DNA of 16,645 nt from Flavobacterium psychrophilum (GTDB lineage: Bacteria > Bacteroidota > Bacteroidia > Flavobacteriales > Flavobacteriaceae): the NCBI GenBank assembly GCA_945866505.1, contig CAMBHH010000066.1:1-16645 (forward strand), written 5' to 3'. Every line of letters starts with the position of its first letter. Position 1 is the stretch's first letter. The notes under the pieces are model-generated. The model did not search any database. It saw nothing but the letters and a program-made list of their open reading frames with translations, and was not told the origin of the DNA. A program made the translations under genes and the position numbers. Positions 1 to 6,495 of the stretch are shown here, piece by piece.

Positions 1-564
1 ACCATTACTGCTTCTCAAGCGGGCGATACGAACTACAATGCAGCGCTCTCGGTTAGTCAAAGTTTAACGGTATCAAAAGCCAACCAAAGTATTACTTTTA
101 GTGCCTTGCCTTCTAAAACAGTGGGTGATAACGACTTTAACCCAGGAGCAACAGCCAGTTCTGGTTTGACTATTTCTTATGTTAGTTCCAACACAGCGGT
201 TGCTACCATAATTAATGGATTGATACGTATTGTTGGTGCTGGTACTGCTACTATTACTGCTTCTCAAGTAGGCGACACGAACTACAATTCAGCTCTTTCA
301 TTAAATCAAAGTTTAACGGTATCAAAAGCCAACCAAAGTATCACTTTTAGTACCTTGCCTTCTAAAACAGTAGGTAATGCTGATTTTAACCCAGGAGCAA
401 CAGCCAGTTCTGGTTTGACTGTTTCTTATTCTAGTAGCAACACAGCAGTTGCAACCATAGTTAATGGATTGATTCGTATTGTTGGTGCTGGTACTGCTAG
501 TATTACTGCTTCTCAGGTAGGAGATGCGAACTACAATGCAGCAACAAATGCATCCCAAACGCTT
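1..564 (+). repeat. In-frame 249-bp tandem repeats (83-residue Ig-like units)
   Basis: The same coding block recurs with an exact 249-base period: ATTACTGCTTCTCA occurs at 4, 253 and, with one base changed, at 502; the block starting ACGGTATCAAAAGCCAAC occurs at 67 and 316. Units 67-315 and 316-564 are complete and highly similar at DNA level, and the part before 67 is the end of an earlier unit, so more copies probably lie upstream. Each unit encodes one bacterial Ig-like beta-sandwich. Confidence 0.92.
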
Positions 565-1338
565 ACCATAACAGGGCTCGTTGTAACAGCTTATGCGCCA
601 ACTTCCTTTACCGTACTTCTTGGTACGAAGAATACGGGTACAGTTACTAGATTAGCTACAAATGATGGTAATGTTATGGTTTTCGATTCGTCAACGTCCG
701 GTACAAGAAGTTCAAATTGGTATAGTAGTACTATTATTAGTCAGGCACCATCTAGTGTTACAAAGCTTACCATTAACTATGATGGCAAGAATTCAATAAG
801 TAGAACACAATTACTTTACTTATACAATTGGACCACTTCGTCTTGGACTCAGATAGATTCTCGTACGGTATCTACTACAGATGTATTGGTTACAAATATT
901 CAAAATTCACCTATCAATTTTATTTCTCCGACAGGAGAAATTAGATTAAGAGTTTTCAGCTCAGGTGGCACCAAGAATTATTCTTGTTCAGCGGATTGGG
1001 TACGTTTTACAGTAGAAAACAGTAGTGGTTTAAGGTTAAAACAAGATCCGACGAGCAAAACAGTTTCTTCGGATAATGCAAAAAATTTCAAAGTTTTTCC
1101 AAACCCTGCCGCTGGATTCTCAAATTTTGAGTACAGTATTCCTGAGGAGGGAAAGGTTCAATTGAGTATTTATAATTTGAACGGGCAAATAATAAAAACA
1201 CTAGTCAATAACGAAACGCATTTATCAGGCAATTATGCGAAAGAATTTGATGTTAGCGGTTTGGGTAATGGTGTATATATAGCTCAATTAAAAGTGGGTA
1301 CCGAAATCAAAACAATTAAAGTAGTGGTTAAAAAATAA
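1..1338 (+). CDS. T9SS-exported surface protein with Ig-like repeats (5' truncated)
   Basis: The frame is open from base 1, so the N-terminus lies outside the window; the first in-window start-like codon (TTG at 106) falls inside a repeat and is not the true start. Order of parts: at least two full copies and one partial copy of an 83-residue Ig-like repeat (1-564, with GATASSGL, SSNTAVATI and IVGAGTA motifs); a Ser/Thr-rich beta-sandwich-like domain (about 580-1017) of the jelly-roll type often seen in secreted Bacteroidota proteins; a short linker; and a type-A T9SS sorting domain (1087-1335) with FPNP near its start, a YNLNG turn and GVYIAQL near its end. The protein is therefore predicted to be exported and anchored at the surface. 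Its catalytic or adhesive head, if any, is missing, so the function is unknown. It ends in a terminator and is separate from the downstream units. Confidence 0.85.
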   Translation, partial: TITASQAGDTNYNAALSVSQSLTVSKANQSITFSALPSKTVGDNDFNPGATASSGLTISYVSSNTAVATIINGLIRIVGAGTATITASQVGDTNYNSALSLNQSLTVSKANQSITFSTLPSKTVGNADFNPGATASSGLTVSYSSSNTAVATIVNGLIRIVGAGTASITASQVGDANYNAATNASQTLTITGLVVTAYAPTSFTVLLGTKNTGTVTRLATNDGNVMVFDSSTSGTRSSNWYSSTIISQAPSSVTKLTINYDGKNSISRTQLLYLYNWTTSSWTQIDSRTVSTTDVLVTNIQNSPINFISPTGEIRLRVFSSGGTKNYSCSADWVRFTVENSSGLRLKQDPTSKTVSSDNAKNFKVFPNPAAGFSNFEYSIPEEGKVQLSIYNLNGQIIKTLVNNETHLSGNYAKEFDVSGLGNGVYIAQLKVGTEIKTIKVVVKK

Positions 1339-1373
1339 TTCAAAATTTTAAAATACCGTTAATTATTCATTTT

Positions 1374-1410
1374 GGACTGTAGCATACTTTTATTCTACAG
1401 TCCTTTTTTT
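1374..1410 (+). terminator. Intrinsic terminator of the repeat-protein gene
   Basis: A perfect 9-bp inverted repeat, GGACTGTAG (1374-1382) and CTACAGTCC (1395-1403), encloses a 12-nt loop and is followed directly by seven T (1404-1410). It lies 36 nt after the stop codon at 1338. Confidence 0.9.
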
Positions 1411-1440
1411 ATTCCATTTGCCATTGTCGTATAAAAGATG

Positions 1441-1468
1441 TTGATTTTTAATATTTGGTCTAAATTTG
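1441..1468 (+). promoter_or_regulatory. Candidate Bacteroidota promoter upstream of the 1624 gene
   Basis: TAAATTTG at 1461-1468 matches the Bacteroidota -7 consensus TAnnTTTG, with TTG at 1441-1443 separated by 17 nt as a possible -33 element. It would give a leader of about 150 nt. The spacing is at the short end and the leader is long, so a promoter nearer the gene remains possible. The remainder of 1339-1623 holds only the terminator and the shared word at 1525. Confidence 0.35.
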
Positions 1469-1524
1469 ACTCGTTATGTTCTAGTTTTTTTTAAATATTA
1501 GTTTCCCGAGTAAATAAATAGTAT

Positions 1525-1539
1525 TGAAACAAAATCGCA
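1525..1539 (+). promoter_or_regulatory. 15-nt word shared with the GH operon leader (copy 1)
   Basis: TGAAACAAAATCGCA lies 84 nt before the ATG at 1624. The identical 15-mer occurs at 6356-6370, upstream of the ATG at 6496. In both places AATAG occurs a few bases earlier. I did not find it elsewhere in the window. A shared non-coding word upstream of two transcription units of one locus suggests a common regulator site; its role is inferred. Confidence 0.5.
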
Positions 1540-1623
1540 TTATAAATAATACTTTTTCGCTAAGACTACTTTGGAGTTAATGTATAATTTTACAGAAATA
1601 TTTAACTTATAAAAATAATTATT

Positions 1624-3033
1624 ATGAAAAAAACAATTACTTATTTATTTTTTCTTCTTCCTTTTTTGACGTTTGCTCAAGGACCTTGGGAGTTTAACAC
1701 TGATGCAGATGCGCAGGGATGGACTGCTTGGCAAGGAGCTACTACTGCTCCTGCTGTAAATCCACAAACTTCGCGGCCCGTAACTATAGCGGCAGGAAAT
1801 CTTAGTTTCACCACTATTAATGTTGGAGGTTCGGCGGCAAATAGAAATCCTACTCTCAAAAATACTGCAGCAAATATGGATGGTGTTGCTTACAACGCAA
1901 TTGAAATTAAGGTAAAAAACGGTACACTTGCCGCATGGTTGAGAATTAATGCTGATGGTACCACGCTAGGTATTCCCATTACATCAAGTGATGCTGATTA
2001 TAAAACATATCAATTTGTATTAAACAAAGCGGCAACTATTGCAAGTATTACTTTTGAGTTTAAAGCAAATAATAGTACGCCAGGGGGCGGAAATTATAGT
2101 CCTGCCGCAGATCTTAAGATAGAGGTTGATTATATTAAACCTGTAGTTTATGTAGCACCAGTGCGTAACGAATTTAATTTTGATACAGCAGCAGACGTAG
2201 AAGGTTTCACTGCTTTGACTCGTGCTACGGCTGTACAAGCTACTGAATCAGCAAAAGGTACTTTACAAATGAAAGCAACTGTAGCTAGTAATCTTGATTC
2301 TAAAGTTTCGTTAAATTCTGTTACGTATTCAGTTGATGGTACTGCAAATAAATATGCACACATTACTGTAAAAAACACTTCGACTAACACGAGATTTGCT
2401 TTGTCAGATGGTGTTGCAAATACTTTGCCTTATCAAGCATACACTTCAGGCGATGCAGATTATAAAACCTATGATTTTGATTTGACAACTTGGACAGATG
2501 GTTCCAAACAACCACAATTAGTTTTTGCTGTTCAAAGTACTTGGTCCGCTTTAGCTACTTATGCCATAAATGATCAAGTTATTTCTTCAAATAGCACTTA
2601 TAAAAATTTAACGGGTATCAATACTGCAAACAGTCCGAAAGCTGATATAGCAGCTAATATACTGACTAGTACTCCTCAAAATTGGGAATTAGTTGGAACA
2701 GAAGGAGCTCTTTTAGATCTTACAAACTCAATCTACATAGATTCTATCGTTTTTGATGCAAATCGTGGTGCAATACCTGAATTAGGTGTAACCAAGTTTA
2801 TTGATTCAAAAAATAAGATTTCATTATATCCAAATCCTGCCAAAAATGTTCTTAATGTGAAATCAGACAATACCATTTCAAAGATTGATGTATACGATAT
2901 GCAAGGTAAAAAAGTGGCTTCTAGAAACAATACTTCCGACATCAATGTATCTTCATTAGGAAAAGGAATTTATATTATTTCAGTTGTACATGATAATGGA
3001 AGTGTAGCTTCAAAACAGTTTGCAAAAGAGTAA
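1624..3033 (+). CDS. Surface glycan-binding-type protein: two beta-sandwich modules, CBM5/12-like insert, T9SS tail
   Basis: This 469-residue protein has a signal peptide (about 1-19, ending TFAQ). Two related modules follow. Module 1 (about 21-173) starts WEFNTDADAQGWTA and contains SSDADYKTYQF; module 2 (about 181-379) starts NEFNFDTAADVEGFTA and contains SGDADYKTYDF. This internal duplication looks like a CBM-like jelly roll. Module 2 is interrupted at about 306-359 by a segment starting TWSALATYAINDQV and ending NWELVG, the aromatic pattern of small CBM5/12-type modules. Residues 399-469 are a type-A T9SS sorting domain (LYPNPAKN, YDMQGKKV, GKGIYIISV). No catalytic signature is visible, so a surface-exposed glycan-binding protein is the likely role. 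It is monocistronic, with its own leader and terminator. The substrate is unknown, and a lyase or hydrolase of unfamiliar type cannot be excluded. Confidence 0.85.
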   Translation: MKKTITYLFFLLPFLTFAQGPWEFNTDADAQGWTAWQGATTAPAVNPQTSRPVTIAAGNLSFTTINVGGSAANRNPTLKNTAANMDGVAYNAIEIKVKNGTLAAWLRINADGTTLGIPITSSDADYKTYQFVLNKAATIASITFEFKANNSTPGGGNYSPAADLKIEVDYIKPVVYVAPVRNEFNFDTAADVEGFTALTRATAVQATESAKGTLQMKATVASNLDSKVSLNSVTYSVDGTANKYAHITVKNTSTNTRFALSDGVANTLPYQAYTSGDADYKTYDFDLTTWTDGSKQPQLVFAVQSTWSALATYAINDQVISSNSTYKNLTGINTANSPKADIAANILTSTPQNWELVGTEGALLDLTNSIYIDSIVFDANRGAIPELGVTKFIDSKNKISLYPNPAKNVLNVKSDNTISKIDVYDMQGKKVASRNNTSDINVSSLGKGIYIISVVHDNGSVASKQFAKE

Positions 3034-3077
3034 CAAATTCTCAATTTAATTCAATATTTACTAGTTTATAATTAAGC

Positions 3078-3110
3078 AAACATCCTAATTTGTATTCAAT
3101 TAGGATGTTT
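3078..3110 (+). terminator. Hairpin terminator after the 1624 gene
   Basis: A perfect 13-bp stem, AAACATCCTAATT (3078-3090) and AATTAGGATGTTT (3098-3110), closes a 7-nt loop 44 nt after the stop. The T run is short (TTTT to 3111), so termination may be less complete than at 1374-1410. Confidence 0.8.
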
Positions 3111-3141
3111 TGTATTAGTGCAATTGCTAAAATTAAATTTG
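3109..3141 (+). promoter_or_regulatory. Bacteroidota-type promoter for the first sulfatase pair
   Basis: TTTG at 3109-3112, a 21-nt spacer and TAAATTTG at 3134-3141 fit the -33/-7 pattern TTTG/TAnnTTTG well. The predicted transcript would start about 50-55 nt before the first ATG at 3202. The -33 box overlaps the foot of the preceding terminator stem. Confidence 0.6.
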
Positions 3142-3201
3142 AACTGTAGTTAGAAGAAAGAATTTAAATTTAGTATCGAAGTAATAATTACAACTTAAAA
3201 A

Positions 3202-4674
3202 ATGCAAATGATTAATTTAATGATGAAAAAAGGATTCTACATTTTTTTTGTAAGCACTTTATGCTTACTTCAAACTACAGTAAAAGCGCAACAAAAGCCG
3301 AACATAATCTACATACTCGCTGATGATTTAGGGTATGGAGATGTGGCTTGTTATGGTCAGGAAAAAATAAGTACTCCCTATATAGACAAGCTTGCTAGGC
3401 AAGGGATGCAGTTTATGCAACATTATGCAGGAGCTCCAGTCTGTGCACCATCTCGATCTTCCTTGATGAGTGGACAACATACAGGTCATACTTCCATTAG
3501 GGGCAATGCTACAGAAAAAGGAATGGAAGAAGGTCAAGTACCTATGAATGGAAAAACCATTACTATAGCCGAAGTTTTAAAACAGGCAGGTTACAAAACT
3601 GGGGCTTTTGGAAAATGGGGATTAGGCTATATCGGTTCCGAAGGGGATGCAAACAATCAAGGCTTCGATGAGTTTTTTGGATACAATTGCCAGGCAGTTG
3701 CCCATCGTTATTATCCTGATCATTTATGGCACAATCGTGACAAAGTGATGCTTGAAGGTAACGATTGGAAACATACTGTTACCTATGCTGCCGATGTTAT
3801 TCATGAGAAGGCCTTACAGTTTATTTCTGACAATAAGGACAAACCTTTTTTTATGTATTATCCATCAACTCTTCCTCATGCAGAATTAATCGTCCCTGAT
3901 GATGCTATCTTTAAGGCAGAAAGAGAAAAATTTGGAAATGAAAAACCCTACGTTGGAAAAAAGAAAGGAGAAGGATTTGATTATGGTGAAAAGTTAGTAA
4001 TTAAAGAATATACTACTCAAAAATATCCGCATGCTACTTTTGCTGCTATGGTCAAACGATTGGATCAGCATGTTGGAGAAATAATGGCTAAGTTAAAGGA
4101 ATTAGGTATCGAAAAAAACACCATTATTATGTTTTCTAGCGACAACGGTCCACACGATGAAGGTGGAGCGGATCCAGAATTTTTTAATAGTAATGGCGAT
4201 TTAAAAGGCATAAAAAGAGATGTTTATGAAGGTGGGATTAGAGAGCCCATGATTGTCCAATGGCCAGCTAAAATAAAAGCCGGTTCAAAAACCAACAATG
4301 TATCGGCATTTTGGGATGTGATGCCTACTTTGGCAGAGGTTGCACAAGTAAAATCACCCAAAGAAAGCGATGGAATTTCTTTTTTACCCACTTTGATTGG
4401 AAAAAAACAAAAATCACACGATTTTTTGTATTGGGAATTTCATGAAAAAAACTCAAGTCAGGCGGTTCGATTAGGCCAATGGAAAGGGATACGACAAAAT
4501 ATTACAGATTCAAAGAATGCTCCAATAGAATTGTATGATTTAAGTACAGATCTAGGTGAAGAAAAGAATATTGCCAGCAATCATCCCGATATTGTGGCTA
4601 AAATTGCAAAAATTATGAATGATTCTCATATTGAAAATGATAGATTTCAATTTGATTATGAAAATAGTAAATAA
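3202..4674 (+). CDS. Secreted S1-family sulfatase, arylsulfatase A-like
   Basis: This formylglycine-dependent sulfatase would remove a sulfate ester from a glycan in the periplasm. Residues are numbered from ATG 3202. The signal peptide ends near KAQ29-30. Metal-binding D41-D42 lie in LADDLGYGD. The sulfatase signature CAPSR is at 81-85, with C81 the residue converted to formylglycine. GKWGLG (K138), LPHAE (H226), SSDNG (D314, N315) and K335 in LKGIK match family active-site positions. The length, about 490, is normal. GHTSIRGN after the signature matches the gene at 15897, so the two are paralogues. The true start may be ATG 3220 or 3223, which gives a cleaner MKKGF signal peptide. No T9SS tail or lipobox is seen. 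It is the first gene of a two-gene unit, 48 nt before the next. The sulfate position attacked cannot be told from the sequence. Confidence 0.93.
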   Translation: MQMINLMMKKGFYIFFVSTLCLLQTTVKAQQKPNIIYILADDLGYGDVACYGQEKISTPYIDKLARQGMQFMQHYAGAPVCAPSRSSLMSGQHTGHTSIRGNATEKGMEEGQVPMNGKTITIAEVLKQAGYKTGAFGKWGLGYIGSEGDANNQGFDEFFGYNCQAVAHRYYPDHLWHNRDKVMLEGNDWKHTVTYAADVIHEKALQFISDNKDKPFFMYYPSTLPHAELIVPDDAIFKAEREKFGNEKPYVGKKKGEGFDYGEKLVIKEYTTQKYPHATFAAMVKRLDQHVGEIMAKLKELGIEKNTIIMFSSDNGPHDEGGADPEFFNSNGDLKGIKRDVYEGGIREPMIVQWPAKIKAGSKTNNVSAFWDVMPTLAEVAQVKSPKESDGISFLPTLIGKKQKSHDFLYWEFHEKNSSQAVRLGQWKGIRQNITDSKNAPIELYDLSTDLGEEKNIASNHPDIVAKIAKIMNDSHIENDRFQFDYENSK

Positions 4675-4722
4675 GAGCAACATTATATGCCATTACTAAA
4701 AAAAATATTAAATTATAAATAA

Positions 4723-6222
4723 ATGATTTTAAATAGCAAATCGAAAGTTGTACTAGTACTAATTGTTTTTCTAAATTTATCTTTTGCATTCGGTCAAAAA
4801 TCAAAACAATCGGAAACCAATAAGCCTAACATCCTCCTCATTTTATCGGATGATCACAGTTTTCCTCACGTGGGTTGTTATGGAGATACAAATGTATTAA
4901 AGTATAATTTAACACCTAATTTAGATTCTTTTGCTAAAGAAGGAATTCGTTTTAGTAGAGCTTACACAACGGCGCCCCAATGTGCTCCATCAAGAACATC
5001 GATATTTACCAGTTGTAGTCCTGTGAGTATAGATGTGTCTCGGTTTGGAGAGCCTTCAAGAAAGGACGTTCCTTTTTTTACGGATGTGCTTAGAGAAAAT
5101 GGATATTGGGTAGGACTTGACGGCAGAAACCATCATTTAGACGGAGCAATAGAAAGCAAAAATCCAATGATAAATGAAGTCCTTACAAAAGAAGGAATGA
5201 AGAATCTAGAACAACGTTTTGACCATGTTGCTCGATTCAATACCAAAGGAGAAAATTTTTCAAAAGTACCAGAACGATTTAATGGTGTTTTGAGTGAGAT
5301 TCCGGAAAACAAACCCTTCTTTCTTTATTTTGGGTTTAACCAACCCCATCGTTCTTTTGCTGAAGATTATGAGGAGATTAATCCAAATAATTTGGTTTTA
5401 CCTCCTGATTTTCCAGATTTGCCAGAGATACGAAAAGACTATGCTAGGTATCTTTCAGATGTGAGAGATATGGACAAATGTATGGGCTATGTATTAAAAG
5501 TCTTGGCCGATAGAAAGTTAGATAAAAACACTATTGTCATTTTTATGGGTGATAATGGTGAGTCTTTATTGAGAGGAAAAGGCACATTGGCTGGCAGAGG
5601 AATTCATGTTCCATTAATCATTAGATGGCCTGGAGTCGTCAAAGGCAATGTGTCCACTTCTGCATTAGTTAGTGGAGAAGATATTGGATCAACACTATTA
5701 GAAGCTGTGGGTTTACAATTTAAAAATGAAGTTTCTGGAATTAGTTTTCTGAATATTTTACAAGGAAAACCAGCAATAAATGAACGAAAGTATATTTTTG
5801 CCGAACGTGGATTTCATGCAGGACCTTTGACAAGAACTGATGGTTTAGACCTATCTAGATCGGTGACTTCTAGCCAATATCATTTTGTTTTCAATGCCTT
5901 ACCAAAACAAGAGTTTGCTCAAGTTGATATGGTAAAAACACAGGCTTGGGAGGAACTGCTCAAAGCTCATTCGGAAAACACTTTGGGGGAGACTTACAAT
6001 AGATTGTATTTTTATAAGGAACGCCCCATTTTTGAATTGTACGACTTAAATAAAGATCCTTTTGAATTAAACAATTTAGCTGGTCAGAAAGAAAGTATTG
6101 AAATCGAAAAAACACTTAGAAATGAAATGGAAGCCAAGATGCTTAAGGATCACGATTTTCTTCCTTTGCCCTCTGATGTAATTGAATATGGAAAGAAAAA
6201 AAAGGTAAAAACAGAGGAATAA
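4723..6222 (+). CDS. Secreted S1-family sulfatase, N-sulfoglucosamine sulfohydrolase-like
   Basis: This 499-residue secreted sulfatase has a signal peptide (about 1-25, ending FAFGQ). D43-D44 (LSDDHS), signature CAPSR at 87-91 (C87 the formylglycine precursor), FNQPHR (H209), MGDNG (D277, N278) and K286 in LRGKGT are all present. The SDDHS start and the DNG-to-RWPG segment resemble the heparan N-sulfatase-like group of S1 sulfatases; in marine bacteria this group also acts on O-sulfated algal glycans, so the name does not imply heparan. The usual GKWH motif after the signature reads GRNHH (134-138), so its Lys is replaced by R135. The C-terminus (LYDLNKDPFELNNLA) is the normal family ending. 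It is probably cotranscribed with the sulfatase before it; 273 nt separate it from the next gene. Confidence 0.92.
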   Translation: MILNSKSKVVLVLIVFLNLSFAFGQKSKQSETNKPNILLILSDDHSFPHVGCYGDTNVLKYNLTPNLDSFAKEGIRFSRAYTTAPQCAPSRTSIFTSCSPVSIDVSRFGEPSRKDVPFFTDVLRENGYWVGLDGRNHHLDGAIESKNPMINEVLTKEGMKNLEQRFDHVARFNTKGENFSKVPERFNGVLSEIPENKPFFLYFGFNQPHRSFAEDYEEINPNNLVLPPDFPDLPEIRKDYARYLSDVRDMDKCMGYVLKVLADRKLDKNTIVIFMGDNGESLLRGKGTLAGRGIHVPLIIRWPGVVKGNVSTSALVSGEDIGSTLLEAVGLQFKNEVSGISFLNILQGKPAINERKYIFAERGFHAGPLTRTDGLDLSRSVTSSQYHFVFNALPKQEFAQVDMVKTQAWEELLKAHSENTLGETYNRLYFYKERPIFELYDLNKDPFELNNLAGQKESIEIEKTLRNEMEAKMLKDHDFLPLPSDVIEYGKKKKVKTEE

Positions 6223-6355
6223 TGGTCTTGATTTTTTTGATGTTTTTTTTTTTTTTCATTTTTTCCATATTATGATTGACGCAACTTTTTGTTTTAATGC
6301 TATAGGATGCTAGTATTTCTTAATTATCTCTTAAATTATTCATTTTTTGAAATAG

Positions 6356-6370
6356 TGAAACAAAATCGCA
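6356..6370 (+). promoter_or_regulatory. 15-nt word shared with the 1624 leader (copy 2)
   Basis: TGAAACAAAATCGCA is identical to 1525-1539, with AATAG just before it. It ends 43 nt before the -7 box at 6414, a position suited to an activator site. Function is inferred from duplication and position only. Confidence 0.5.
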
Positions 6371-6385
6371 CACTAATGACCAATT

Positions 6386-6421
6386 ATTACTCATTACTCT
6401 AGGTGACAAGGTTTATTTTTG
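6386..6421 (+). promoter_or_regulatory. Candidate activator-dependent promoter of the GH operon
   Basis: TATTTTTG at 6414-6421 matches TAnnTTTG. No TTG or TTTG lies at the expected -33 distance. Instead a perfect tandem direct repeat, ATTACTC-ATTACTC (6386-6399), occupies that place. A missing -33 with a direct repeat there is what an activator-driven promoter would look like. Confidence 0.45.
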
Positions 6422-6426
6422 TTGTT

Positions 6427-6443
6427 ACATATACAATATATGT
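6427..6443 (+). promoter_or_regulatory. Perfect palindrome in the GH operon leader
   Basis: ACATATA-CAA-TATATGT is a 7-bp inverted repeat with a 3-nt centre, starting 6 nt after the -7 box, so it would overlap or follow the transcription start. It could be an operator or a small 5'-end hairpin; in AT-rich DNA chance is also possible. Confidence 0.35.
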
Positions 6444-6495
6444 TTATGATAAATTAAAATTGAGTTTTTAATTGTTGTAGTAATCAATATAAAAA

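Larger units (their letters stand above)
6223..6495 (+). other. Regulatory intergenic gap ahead of the GH/sulfatase operon
   Basis: This is the longest gap inside the sulfatase/GH part. It starts with T-rich sequence, including a run of 14 T (6243-6256), with no convincing hairpin before it. It then contains the shared 15-mer (6356-6370), a tandem ATTACTC pair (6386-6399), a -7 box (6414-6421) and a palindrome (6427-6443), all before the ATG at 6496. No ORF is credible here. Confidence 0.7.

Noticed and set aside
1..570. CRISPR-like or other spaced repeats
   Set aside because: The repeats are continuous, in frame and coding with a 249-base period and no spacers.
3202..3300. Lipoprotein anchor on the first sulfatase (Cys in STLCLLQ)
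   Set aside because: The residues before Cys do not fit a lipobox, the charge and hydrophobic order fits a normal signal peptide, and the mature part starts after KAQ.
4723..6222. Reading the second sulfatase as a heparan N-sulfatase by substrate
   Set aside because: The similarity is to a broad subgroup that also acts on O-sulfated algal glycans; no heparan-degrading partner is present in the window.
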